From Thermoanaerobacterium thermosaccharolyticum DSM 571 (GTDB taxonomy: Bacteria > Bacillota > Thermoanaerobacteria > Thermoanaerobacterales > Thermoanaerobacteraceae), in assembly GCF_000145615.1 (NCBI RefSeq), contig NC_014410.1:2219501-2283500 (forward strand): 64,000 bases of DNA, written 5' to 3'. The notes beneath the pieces were generated by a model. That model ran no database searches. It was not told where the DNA came from and saw only the letters and a list, made by a program, of their open reading frames with translations. Of the stretch, positions 32,539-40,671 are shown piece by piece (position 1 is the first letter of the stretch; the number at the start of each line of letters is the position of its first letter). A program made the position numbers and the translations under genes.

Positions 32539-32691
32539 TTGTACTACTATTATATCCATAAGTTGTGTCAAAATTTTGTTAGATCGATTAACAAATTGTA
32601 AAAGTTATATATCCATTATTTTAAAATCATTGAATAATATTAATACCTTGTAGAAAAATAATAAAGAAAAAAAGATACTAGGAGGAATAGA

Positions 32692-33150
32692 ATGAAAACA
32701 TCAAAAAAAATACTATCAATCATTTTAATATTAATTTTTGTATTAAGTCTCGTATCTTGTAAGACTACGACAAAATCTTCAACGCAAAAGCCTAAACCTC
32801 AAACGACACCTAAAACATCGTACAAAGATGGTACATATACTGGAGCCGGGCCAAAATGGTCTAAAGGTAGCGAAAATGCAACAGTAGTTATAAAGGGCGG
32901 CAAAATAACAAGCATAACTTTAAGAAGACTAGATAATAGCGGAAAAGAAATCAACTATGATAAGTGGACCGGCAAAAAAGACCCACAAACTGGTAAAGTC
33001 TATCCAAATTTAAAAAAATTCAGAGTAGATATGGCAAATGAAATGATTAAAAAACAAACCTACAATGTAGATACTATAGCAGGCGCGACAGAAACGACTA
33101 CAAACTGGAAAATAGCTGTTAAAAATGCCCTTGAAAAAGCCAAAAAGTAA
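32692..33150 (+). CDS. FMN-binding-domain lipoprotein
   Basis: 152 residues. The signal peptide ends with lipobox LVSC (Cys at about residue 23), then a linker rich in Thr, Lys and Pro, then one FMN_bind domain (YKDGTYTGAGPKWSKGSENATV). The C-terminal AGATETT matches the flavinylation motif in which FMN is attached to Thr by ApbE. A membrane-anchored extracytoplasmic electron carrier is likely, as in Rnf/NqrC-type or flavin-based extracellular electron transfer. RBS AGGAGG. No partner genes adjoin. Confidence 0.85.
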   Translation: MKTSKKILSIILILIFVLSLVSCKTTTKSSTQKPKPQTTPKTSYKDGTYTGAGPKWSKGSENATVVIKGGKITSITLRRLDNSGKEINYDKWTGKKDPQTGKVYPNLKKFRVDMANEMIKKQTYNVDTIAGATETTTNWKIAVKNALEKAKK

Positions 33151-33162
33151 TACTTAAAAGCA

Positions 33163-33212
33163 TATAATATAAAGGATATTATCAAGCGTAGTTAATCATT
33201 CACTTATGATAA
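33163..33212 (+). terminator. Possible terminator: 13-bp stem downstream of the FMN-binding gene
   Basis: AAGGATATTATCA / TGATAATATCCTT with a loop of about 20 nt. There is no long T run, so termination is uncertain. Confidence 0.4.
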
Positions 33213-33291
33213 TATCCTTCCTTATTATAATTCGCTGAAGCCTCTATTAATTTAGAAAAATATTATTAACGCTCACAAATTCCGCTTATCA

Positions 33292-33397
33292 AATATATCA
33301 TCGATTCTCTTCACTTGTTTGGCTAAAGCCGTCTATGCGTTGTTTGGCTTAGCTTCCGCTCATACGCCAAACTGTGTTACGTTCATCGTGATATATT
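33292..33397. repeat. Imperfect palindrome of about 106 bp in an otherwise gene-free gap
   Basis: AATATATCA (33292-33300) pairs with TGATATATT (33389-33397), and GTTTGGC (33317-33323) with GCCAAAC (33366-33372). Both share the dyad centre 33344.5. The middle repeats TTTGGCT-like words. Gap 33151-33508 otherwise holds only the VIT gene's promoter-like AT stretch near 33450-33490. Confidence 0.5.
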
Positions 33398-33508
33398 ACG
33401 AAATCTCCATTAATAGTTCGCTTATAATAATATTTTTCAGATTTAGAGGCTTCTTCTTGTATATTTATACCACATATTATAAAATAAGATTTAAGGGAGT
33501 GAGTAGAA

Positions 33509-34594
33509 ATGGGCGCACTAGATAAAGCAAAAAAATTTTACTACGATGAATTTGAAGCAAAACAGCTTTATTCTTACTTGGCAAAAGTAGAATCTAAAAA
33601 AGAAATACGCGAAATATTTGAGGAACTTGCAAAAATTGAAGCAAAGCATACAAAATTTTGGTACACATTTTTAAGCGATAGAGGTGTAAAAGTCAGCTCT
33701 AGAATACACAACCGCAGTTTGTGGTTTTATAAAGTATTAAGGACATTGCTGGGAAGCAAACTTTTTATAATTCTTTTAGAGATGAAAGAATCAAACAGCA
33801 CTGATGAATACTATAGCTATTACAAAGATCCTATATTAACCGAAAAAGAACGCCAGATGCTTTCCCAAATAATAGAAGATGAATTTGAGCATGAAAAAAA
33901 TCTAGGAAAACAAAATAAAGAAGTCAACTTTTCAAATATACGGGATTTCATACTGGGCATGAATGATGGACTTGTAGAAATACTGGGAACTGTAACAGGG
34001 CTTTCTGCCGTATATCAAAATAAGCCGCTGGTTGTTGGCACATCAGGTCTTGTTGTAGGAATAGCAGGTGCTTTATCTATGGCTATTGGAGCATACACAT
34101 CCGTCAGGTCACAGAGGCAAGTCAATGAAGGCATAAAAAACAAAATGGAGCTTTTATTTAATGTATCAAAAGACAGAGCAAAAGAAGAGCTTCTAAACAA
34201 GTTAAATGATTCAGGCATACCCGATGACGTAAGCAGAGAGGTTGTTGAAAAGCTTAGCGACAACGAAAATACAATGGCAAACTTGCTTGTGGAAGAAGTA
34301 AAAGAAAATGAAATAAAATCGGCTTTATACACAGGACTTGCGTACTTGGCAGGACTTATATTCCCTGTTATACCTTACTTCTTTATCACGTCGTCATCGC
34401 TTATAGCTTTAGTATTTTCCGTAGTGTTTGCAGCTATTGCTCTATCAATTGTAGGTGCAGTTGTCTCAATTGCTTCAGAGAGTTTATCCATTAAGAGTAA
34501 AATGATGGAAATGGTATTGTCAGGAATCGGTGCTGCTGTGCTGTCGTATCTATTTGGAACAATTGTACAGCTTGTATTTGGCATTAATGCATAA
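33509..34594 (+). CDS. VIT1/CCC1-family protein with N-terminal ferritin-like domain
   Basis: 361 residues. Residues 1-135 form a rubrerythrin-like four-helix bundle with metal-binding Glu/His patterns (YDEFEAKQLYSYLAKVE, ELAKIEAKHTKFWYTF, IIEDEFEHEKNLG). Residues 150-361 form the VIT transporter with about five membrane helices and FILGMNDGLVEILGTVTGLSAVY. Family members export or sequester Fe2+/Mn2+; the fused ferritin-like part would bind iron at the cytosolic mouth. The RBS is GGGAGTGAG. Confidence 0.9.
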   Translation: MGALDKAKKFYYDEFEAKQLYSYLAKVESKKEIREIFEELAKIEAKHTKFWYTFLSDRGVKVSSRIHNRSLWFYKVLRTLLGSKLFIILLEMKESNSTDEYYSYYKDPILTEKERQMLSQIIEDEFEHEKNLGKQNKEVNFSNIRDFILGMNDGLVEILGTVTGLSAVYQNKPLVVGTSGLVVGIAGALSMAIGAYTSVRSQRQVNEGIKNKMELLFNVSKDRAKEELLNKLNDSGIPDDVSREVVEKLSDNENTMANLLVEEVKENEIKSALYTGLAYLAGLIFPVIPYFFITSSSLIALVFSVVFAAIALSIVGAVVSIASESLSIKSKMMEMVLSGIGAAVLSYLFGTIVQLVFGINA

Positions 34595-34604
34595 CATAAT
34601 TTCA

Positions 34605-35111
34605 TTAATGCCTTTTTACATTTCTGTAGTAAAATGATATGAAGACAGTATATACATAATCATATACCAAAAATGATATTTGCAATAATATAAAAAATGC
34701 AATAAACGGGAAACCAGTTACAAATATCTTCATCATAAAAATCCTGTCAAATATGATGTAAACTGTAAATAATGATATATTAAACACTATAAGTTTAAGC
34801 GCTAATTCCATATACCTTCTAATGTGCTTTTTCTCTATGTAAGACTTTATGATGCCGTAAAACCCAAAAAAACATATGTAATAGATTGATATCATTTTAT
34901 TAGGAATCAATATAAGTGATAAAGCAGACGTGGCCAAATAAAATACAAATCCTCCCATACTACCTGTTTCTATGACCATTATTGAAATTGCAAATGATGA
35001 TACAACGAGAAAAAAGAGCCTGCTGGTAGGCATAATCGATGCAATAAAAAGTATAACTATATTTAAAGCTGCAATCACGCCACCCAATGACAGTGATTTT
35101 GCATTTAACAT
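34605..35111 (-). CDS. Six-helix membrane protein of unknown function
   Basis: A 168-residue hydrophobic protein with about five or six helices (LSLGGVIAALNIVILFIASIM at the start is typical of small prenyl- or ECF-like membrane proteins). GGAG lies at good spacing before ATG 35111. I do not recognise a function. It follows the dnaJ-like gene by 12 bp and is probably in one operon with it and the DUF5685 gene. Confidence 0.8.
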   Translation of the reverse strand: MLNAKSLSLGGVIAALNIVILFIASIMPTSRLFFLVVSSFAISIMVIETGSMGGFVFYLATSALSLILIPNKMISIYYICFFGFYGIIKSYIEKKHIRRYMELALKLIVFNISLFTVYIIFDRIFMMKIFVTGFPFIAFFILLQISFLVYDYVYTVFISFYYRNVKRH

Positions 35112-35123
35112 AAAATCAGCTCC

Positions 35124-35735
35124 TTAAAAACATCTAAACATGTCTCCACCCATGCATTCGCAGCAGGTATCACATGCCCATATAGTAAAGAGGGTCTGAC
35201 AGCAATCATCATTCATGGTCCTCCTGTAGACATCCCCTTGATACACACCTCTTTGCATTTCCATGTTGTTTAAAGCTTCACGGTACTCCATATTATTTGG
35301 GTCCATGTTGACAGCCATCCTAAAGCAGTTGTACGCTTCTCCAAATCTTCCCCTTCTGTAATTTATATGACCATACAAATAATACCACTGTGCACTTCTG
35401 TCTCTCATAGTATTTAATATGTTCTCTGCTGCATATAAATCATTTCTATTGAGGGCATTTATCACTTCATAGTACATGGATTCATTATCACTGTATGTCG
35501 TATTTCCACTGTTATAACTTCTGTCATGGTTGTAATTATTAGAACCAGCATATCCATCCATTATCGCTTTATATGCATCATTTATTTCTCTCAATTTTTC
35601 TTCTGCAAGGTCTTTTAACGGGTTATCAGCATACTGATCAGGATGATACTTCTTCACAAGTTCCCTATAAGCCCTTTTAACTTCCTCTATTGAAGCCCCT
35701 TCTTTTAATCCTAAAACTTCGTATGGGTTCTGCAT
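35124..35735 (-). CDS. J-domain protein with TPR-like linker and Cys-rich tail
   Basis: 203 residues: J domain (residues 1-65) with the HPD motif in KKYHPDQYADN, a polar linker, a TPR-like helical segment (YLYGHINYRRGRFGEAYNCF) and a C terminus with seven Cys within about 25 residues (DDCCQ...CDTCCECMGG). It should stimulate a DnaK ATPase; the tail may bind metal or a redox partner. It is not canonical DnaJ (no Gly/Phe region or CxxCxGxG repeats). Overlaps the DUF5685 gene by 25 bp. Confidence 0.88.
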   Translation of the reverse strand: MQNPYEVLGLKEGASIEEVKRAYRELVKKYHPDQYADNPLKDLAEEKLREINDAYKAIMDGYAGSNNYNHDRSYNSGNTTYSDNESMYYEVINALNRNDLYAAENILNTMRDRSAQWYYLYGHINYRRGRFGEAYNCFRMAVNMDPNNMEYREALNNMEMQRGVYQGDVYRRTMNDDCCQTLFTIWACDTCCECMGGDMFRCF

Positions 35736-36610
35736 GATTTTTCTCCTTCCATAATTCTCATAAATTCCATGTACAGTCCTATTCTAAAAATATTATCAAT
35801 AATGCCTATATTTTTCTTGAATTTCAATTGCTCATACAATTTCACAATTGTAGAAAGAGTGAAAGTCAGATTAAATTTTGTCCACTCATTAATCTCTTTC
35901 AATGTGTTATTAAGCTCTATCTCGCCATTTTTGTCGGTAAGATTATACTGATATATAAAAGGATTGTAGTTTCCATTTTTTATATCGCCTTTTAAATCAT
36001 TATACGCATCTAAAATGTATATATATCTTCCTAAATGATATGCAATCTCTTCAACCTTTTTATAATCTTTTTCATCTATATCCAAATTTTCATAAAGAAA
36101 AACCTCACGCAAAATATTCGCAAATGGCTCTGCAGATTCATCCACAGAAGAACATTTCCCCTTCTCAAGATTCTGCAAAGTTTCTAGGTGTTTTCTTATA
36201 TTTTGTGCCTTTTCCGTATGCAGCTTATATGATTTTTTAAATTGCTTTCTAAATAAAACCTCCAAAAAAGAACTGGCAGTGGCTTTCCCATCTGCTTTGT
36301 CGTCTATAAATTTATAATAGACTAGTATTGCATTCATATCAGCAGAATACTTTACAAATGGGTTTTCTTTTATGATTGGCTTCTTCTTAAGCGGATTTGC
36401 AATACAGCTTTCGAGCTTAATGTCGATCTCCTCATCCGATAGACCTGATAAAAAGATTGCCAGATAAGTAAGCTCATAGTTTAACGTTAAGCGGCTTGTC
36501 TCGCCATATCTTCTGCCTATTTCCTTGCAAAGTCCGCAGTAGTATGCTTTAAAAACATCGTAATCCTTTATCTTCATCTCAGGTTTATACGGCTTTACAT
36601 ATCCAAACAT
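35711..36610 (-). CDS. DUF5685 family protein
   Basis: A 299-residue helical protein starting MFGYVKPYKPEMKIKDYDVF with the conserved FKAYYCGLCKEIGRRYG near residue 30, features I associate with DUF5685. A CxxC pair there may bind metal. Function not known. It overlaps the J-domain gene, suggesting that the two proteins act together, perhaps as client-specific chaperone partners. Confidence 0.75.
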   Translation of the reverse strand: MFGYVKPYKPEMKIKDYDVFKAYYCGLCKEIGRRYGETSRLTLNYELTYLAIFLSGLSDEEIDIKLESCIANPLKKKPIIKENPFVKYSADMNAILVYYKFIDDKADGKATASSFLEVLFRKQFKKSYKLHTEKAQNIRKHLETLQNLEKGKCSSVDESAEPFANILREVFLYENLDIDEKDYKKVEEIAYHLGRYIYILDAYNDLKGDIKNGNYNPFIYQYNLTDKNGEIELNNTLKEINEWTKFNLTFTLSTIVKLYEQLKFKKNIGIIDNIFRIGLYMEFMRIMEGEKSCRTHTKF

Positions 36611-36671
36611 AGCATCTTCCTCAAAAAAATAATCCTGATACTATTTTATCAGGATGTAAGCTGTAATTCAA

Positions 36672-36931
36672 AGTGAACCTACTCCATCCTATAGAGGATG
36701 AAGCTTCCTACTTCATAGACCGTTGCCTACTGTTATTCACAGCAGGTCTTACACAATCTCCATAGGCGTAATTTCGGGAGGAACCTTCCCTACAAAAATA
36801 TTACTCTTAGGCTGTTATGCCTAATTGTCTTTACTTTTTACTCCTGATAATATTATAGCATATAATGTTATGGAAAACAATAAAAATTCATCTCCCACCT
36901 ATAGAGGATGGGAGACTTCTTTCAAGCCTTC
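36672..36931 (-). mobile_element. IS200/IS605-type MITE, copy 2
   Basis: Same 260 bp as copy 1 apart from one base (A for G in the AT-rich stretch). It is also preceded by TTTAAC (36932-36937 on the minus strand) and is intergenic between the DUF5685 promoter region and the queT stop. It fills most of the 36611-36948 gap. The near identity indicates recent movement in this lineage. Confidence 0.8.
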
Positions 36932-36948
36932 GTTAAATAAATATTAAT

Positions 36949-37440
36949 CTAACCAAGCATTTCTTTTATTTTCTCATTTTTATCTATATACAAAAGAAGA
37001 GGTAATCCCAATACATAACATGCAACCATCTCACCTAATCCTACCCACAACATTGACGCCACAAGTGGCAATTTAAAAACGACATTCAATTCTATGCCGA
37101 TTATGACTGCGTTTATTACAACAGGCGGTAGAGGCGCCAAATATCGCTTATATTTAAGATTGGATTTGCCAATATAGTACGTGATTACAGCGCTAATTAA
37201 AGTTGCCAGTGAGCCAAAGACAATATCAAATACTCCATTGCCGCCAACCATATTCGCAATTATACATCCTACAAAAAGTCCTAAAATGGAATATGATGAA
37301 AAGAAAGGCAAAACCGTAAGTGCTTCAGCTACTCTAACTTGGATCTGTCCGTAGCTTATTGGTGCAAGTGCTATTGTCATAACTGCGTACAAAGCAGCGA
37401 TCAATGCACCATAGACTATCTTCTTTGTTTTTTTGTTCAA
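36949..37440 (-). CDS. queT: QueT-family queuosine-precursor ECF S component
   Basis: A 163-residue membrane protein with about five or six helices. It starts KKIVYGALIAALYAVMTIAL and continues SYGQIQVRVAEALTVLPFF, a QueT hallmark. It would bind a 7-deazaguanine precursor (preQ1/preQ0 or queuine) and work with a shared ECF module. TTG start with GGAGG 7 nt upstream. A preQ1-I riboswitch in its leader supports the assignment independently. Confidence 0.92.
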   Translation of the reverse strand: MNKKTKKIVYGALIAALYAVMTIALAPISYGQIQVRVAEALTVLPFFSSYSILGLFVGCIIANMVGGNGVFDIVFGSLATLISAVITYYIGKSNLKYKRYLAPLPPVVINAVIIGIELNVVFKLPLVASMLWVGLGEMVACYVLGLPLLLYIDKNEKIKEMLG

Positions 37441-37448
37441 TTTTATCT

Positions 37449-37492
37449 CCTCCGTAGTTTTGTTTATAGACAGGATTTTGCGAACTGTCTTA
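37449..37492 (-). promoter_or_regulatory. preQ1-I riboswitch
   Basis: On the minus strand, GACAGTTCGC-AAAAT-CCTGTCT forms P1 with the conserved loop. It is followed by an A-rich tail ending AAACTA next to GGAGG, so ligand binding would hide the RBS (translational switch). The promoter is TTGACC (37521-37526), 17 nt, TATAAT (37498-37503), placing the transcript start at the 5' edge of the aptamer. Confidence 0.9.
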
Positions 37493-37506
37493 ACTCCATT
37501 ATACAG

Positions 37507-37902
37507 TTAAATGGTCATAGGGTCAAACAATTTAACGCCGTCTATCATTTTAAAATGTTGATCAAATGAAAATATCATCATGTTATTTTTAAGCGATGTA
37601 GCAGCAATTAGCACATCTGATAAGGGAATAATCTTGCCATCTTTCCTTAATTTAAAAGAAAGCCTTCCAGCCTCTATCCAATCTTTGTCATCACATGGTA
37701 CTGTCGGAATCGAATCAATATACCTTTCAAGCATTTCCAACTCTTTTTTTGTCTTTACTCCTTGAAGAAGTTCAGCAATTATAAGACCCATAATATAAAC
37801 TCTATCTTGCATCAGCATATCGTCGATAATCTCAGCAATTCCTTGTTTGTTTCTAAAATATTCTATCCATACAGATGTATCAACAAGTATTTTATCTTTC
37901 AT
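37507..37902 (-). CDS. PIN-domain toxin, VapC family
   Basis: 131 residues. Acidic PIN residues are visible: Asp in ILVDTSVWIEYF, Glu in LIIAELLQGV, Asp in IPLSDVLIAA and Asp in IFSFDQHF. Family members cleave tRNA or rRNA in a Mg-dependent way. It overlaps the antitoxin gene by 11 bp. The queT promoter starts inside its 3' end. Confidence 0.92.
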   Translation of the reverse strand: MKDKILVDTSVWIEYFRNKQGIAEIIDDMLMQDRVYIMGLIIAELLQGVKTKKELEMLERYIDSIPTVPCDDKDWIEAGRLSFKLRKDGKIIPLSDVLIAATSLKNNMMIFSFDQHFKMIDGVKLFDPMTI

Positions 37903-38107
37903 CTATTTCCATGCTCCTTAATTTTTCAATGTCTGAAGAATCTATTGCAAAGTTTATCTTTCCCTTAAGTTCCATCAAATGCTGCAATTTTTTTATCCTT
38001 ATGGCATCCTTCAAAGCTTCTTCAACAGCTTTTGACCTATTGTTTGTCTCATACAGCATTTCAGCTTCTTTGAGAATATCCTCAGATACATTTATCGTTG
38101 TGCGCAT
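37892..38107 (-). CDS. VapB-type antitoxin (ribbon-helix-helix)
   Basis: 71 residues from ATG 38107, which has AAGGAG upstream (the frame from 38140 is longer but lacks a site). The N terminus MRTTINVSEDILKEAEMLYE is a ribbon-helix-helix DNA-binding domain; the C-terminal half would wrap the toxin. It should repress its own promoter. Confidence 0.88.
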   Translation of the reverse strand: MRTTINVSEDILKEAEMLYETNNRSKAVEEALKDAIRIKKLQHLMELKGKINFAIDSSDIEKLRSMEIDER

Positions 38108-38238
38108 ACGATCATCTCCTTCATACTTATGATACATCAAATTGTTATGATAATCAATATTATAAATTTAGACTCAAAATCATACACAATTAATTCATAA
38201 CCGATTGGCTACTTGATCAGGCCCTAAGCATAAAACGC

Positions 38239-39009
38239 TTATGTAAGGAATTTTTGGATGCTCATTAAATACATCAAAGTAGCAATTACAAGCTCTGTAA
38301 ATTCATTTACTGCACCTAATGTATCTCCAGTCATCCCGCCTATTCTCAATGAAATGTACTTTGTGATCGTGTACGCGATAATAGATGAAACAGCTAGAAG
38401 TTTCAAAAATACTGTGAATTGGACGAATAAAAAGCCAACAATCGATGTAAATAAAAAGCCCAGCAAAAGCTCTACAGTAGATATCTTGCCGATGATAAGG
38501 CCTCCAAGCCCTTCTCCGCCTCTTGCTGATTTTGATACGTACGCTGCTAAAATTATCGAAAAACGTCCAAAGAGAGGCATCAATATTAATGTTGAATATA
38601 TAAGATTATCTTTGATGTGGGACAAAAACAGTATTTTTAAAATTACTAAAAATACTAAAGCAAGAACTCCATTTGTACCAAGCCTTGAATCCCTCATTAT
38701 TTCAAGCATTCTATCTTTGCCTTTATTGCTGAAAAGACCATCAAATGTGTCTGCAAACCCGTCTATGTGCATTGCACCTGTTAAAATATACAATGACACC
38801 ATGGCCATTGTAACGGCTATTTCCCGGGGAAATATATTTTTCACAGCATAAAACATGAGGCTTGCAATAGCGCCAACAACTCCACCTACAAAAGGAAAAT
38901 ATTTGACCATCTTGTGGAAGTCATTTCTGTCTACATTAATTTGAATATTAATAGGTATCCTTGTCATAAATTGAAATGATAATATCAAAACCTTTATTTC
39001 TTCCATCAT
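38239..39009 (-). CDS. cobS: Adenosylcobinamide-GDP ribazoletransferase (cobalamin synthase)
   Basis: Joins adenosylcobinamide-GDP with alpha-ribazole(-phosphate), the last assembly step, in the membrane. The roughly 256-residue protein has DRNDFHKMVKYFPFVGG, then HIDGFADTFDGLFS and MRDSRLGTNGVLAL, the CobS signature, plus several helices. Start is uncertain among GTG 39018, ATG 39009 and ATG 39006; GGTGAGC lies just upstream. Last gene of the corrinoid operon. Confidence 0.95.
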   Translation of the reverse strand: MMEEIKVLILSFQFMTRIPINIQINVDRNDFHKMVKYFPFVGGVVGAIASLMFYAVKNIFPREIAVTMAMVSLYILTGAMHIDGFADTFDGLFSNKGKDRMLEIMRDSRLGTNGVLALVFLVILKILFLSHIKDNLIYSTLILMPLFGRFSIILAAYVSKSARGGEGLGGLIIGKISTVELLLGFLFTSIVGFLFVQFTVFLKLLAVSSIIAYTITKYISLRIGGMTGDTLGAVNEFTELVIATLMYLMSIQKFLT

Positions 39010-39019
39010 GCTCACCACA

Positions 39020-39592
39020 TTAAAATAAACGGTTATTTTTGTTCTTTATTTCTAAAGGTATGCCTGAAACCATAAAATAAACATAATCAGCATTTTCCGC
39101 AATTTTTTTGTTCATCCTGCCTGATATGTCTCTAAATATTCTTCCCAATTTATACTCAGGAACAAGACCCATGCCAACTTCGTTTGTGACTATTATGACA
39201 TCTTTATCGTTCTCTTTAGAGGCAGTAATCAAACCATCAACTTCGGCGCTTATTTTTTCTTCGGCTCTGTCTACATCTTCTAAATTCTTCTCTTCCCACG
39301 TCATATCAATTTCTAAAAGTAGATTCGACACCATGACAGTCAGGCAGTCCAAAAGCACAGCTTTTTTGTCTATGCTTCTTATAATATCACGAATGCCATT
39401 ATAAGCCTCTACTGTATCCCACTCTTTTGGCCTTCTTTCTTTATGCCTTCTAACTCTTTCTTTCATCTCGTCATCAAACGGTATAGATGTAGCGATGTAA
39501 AGGACGCTGTAACCACCGTATTTCATTGCAAGGCTTTCTGCAAACTGGCTTTTGCCAGACCTTGCGCCGCCTGTCACCATAATCAAAGCCAA
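39020..39592 (-). CDS. cobU: Adenosylcobinamide kinase / guanylyltransferase
   Basis: 190 residues from TTG 39592 (AGAAGG 8 nt upstream). The P-loop VTGGARSGKSQFAE and RRHKERRP (guanylylated His region) are intact, with a later TNEVGMGLVPEYKLGR block. It activates adenosylcobinamide to the GDP form used by CobS. It lies between cobD and cobS. Confidence 0.95.
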   Translation of the reverse strand: MALIMVTGGARSGKSQFAESLAMKYGGYSVLYIATSIPFDDEMKERVRRHKERRPKEWDTVEAYNGIRDIIRSIDKKAVLLDCLTVMVSNLLLEIDMTWEEKNLEDVDRAEEKISAEVDGLITASKENDKDVIIVTNEVGMGLVPEYKLGRIFRDISGRMNKKIAENADYVYFMVSGIPLEIKNKNNRLF

Positions 39593-39616
39593 TAAAAACA
39601 CCTTCTTTCAGAAAAA

Positions 39617-40666
39617 TCACTTTAAAACTTCTTTTATAGCTTCTATCAGTTTTACATTATCATCATGGCTTTTTACAGCTACTCTAAAAAACCTGTCATC
39701 CAAATACCTGAAATTTGATGCATCTCTAATCAGTATCCCTCTTTTTAATAATTCTTCTTTTAGATCTCCCACATGCATATGTTTAAGCTTTAGCAACATA
39801 AAGTTAGTCAATGTATCAAACACGACTAATTCATCTATCTTTTTCATCTCACTTGTCAAATAAGTTATTTCTTCTCTTATATATTTTCTCGTCTTTTCCA
39901 TAAATTCAACATCTTCAAAAATCCTTCTGCTTACAGCATCAGCAAAAGCATTTACCGTCCATGGTTCTTTGTAAGCTTCCAATCTCTTTATCAAATTTTC
40001 ACTTCCAAAACCGTATCCAAGGCGTAACCCAGGAAGTCCAAAAAACTTAGTGGCAGCTCTTACAACAAAAAGATTATCGTAATCTTTTATGAAATCTAAA
40101 GACTGATATTCTTTATAATCGTATATAAATTCTACGAATGCTTCATCTATCATCATCGGCAAATTAAGCTTTTTTGCTTCCTTCACTATGTATTCCACAT
40201 CTTTCCGCTTTATTCCCTTTCCTGTAGGATTGTTAGGATTTCCTATGATGACAGAATCTACTTCTAAAAGGCGATTTACTATTTCATCTGCATCAATCAC
40301 GTATCCATCTTTTTCTGGAATCTCGTAGTACAAAGGATTTCCTCCTGATAATATAACTGCCCTTTCGTATTCTAAAAAAGCAGGAGATGGAATAAGGGGC
40401 CTCTTTAACGAAAATGCCCGCACAAATAGGTAGATGAGTTCGGACGCGCCATTGCCGACTATTATGTTCTCATCTTTTAAATTTACATATCTTGAGATAG
40501 ACCTCTTTAACTGGGCGTAGTTTACATCAGGGTACTTAGTCAAAACCGCAACATCCATAGAGTCTTTTATACATTCTGGAAAGCCAAGAGGGTTTATGTT
40601 TGAGCTAAAGTCTATTACATCTTCTTTGTAAACATAAATATTGCCGCCATGCTCATATTTATCCAC
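39617..40666 (-). CDS. cobD: L-threonine-O-3-phosphate decarboxylase
   Basis: A 349-residue PLP enzyme related to histidinol-phosphate aminotransferase. It opens YEHGGNIYVYKEDVIDFSSN and has NPNNPTGKG; the PLP Lys is in RAATKFFGLPGLRLGYG. It makes (R)-1-aminopropan-2-ol phosphate for the nucleotide loop. GTG start. Context within the cob operon decides for CobD over HisC. Confidence 0.93.
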   Translation of the reverse strand: MDKYEHGGNIYVYKEDVIDFSSNINPLGFPECIKDSMDVAVLTKYPDVNYAQLKRSISRYVNLKDENIIVGNGASELIYLFVRAFSLKRPLIPSPAFLEYERAVILSGGNPLYYEIPEKDGYVIDADEIVNRLLEVDSVIIGNPNNPTGKGIKRKDVEYIVKEAKKLNLPMMIDEAFVEFIYDYKEYQSLDFIKDYDNLFVVRAATKFFGLPGLRLGYGFGSENLIKRLEAYKEPWTVNAFADAVSRRIFEDVEFMEKTRKYIREEITYLTSEMKKIDELVVFDTLTNFMLLKLKHMHVGDLKEELLKRGILIRDASNFRYLDDRFFRVAVKSHDDNVKLIEAIKEVLK

Positions 40667-40671
40667 TTATT

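Noticed and set aside
30731-32550. A 15-bp direct repeat (TAACTTTGTACTACT) as a long target duplication of the DDE element
   Set aside because: Part of each copy belongs to the inverted repeats; only TTGTACT lies outside both, so a 7-bp duplication is the better reading.
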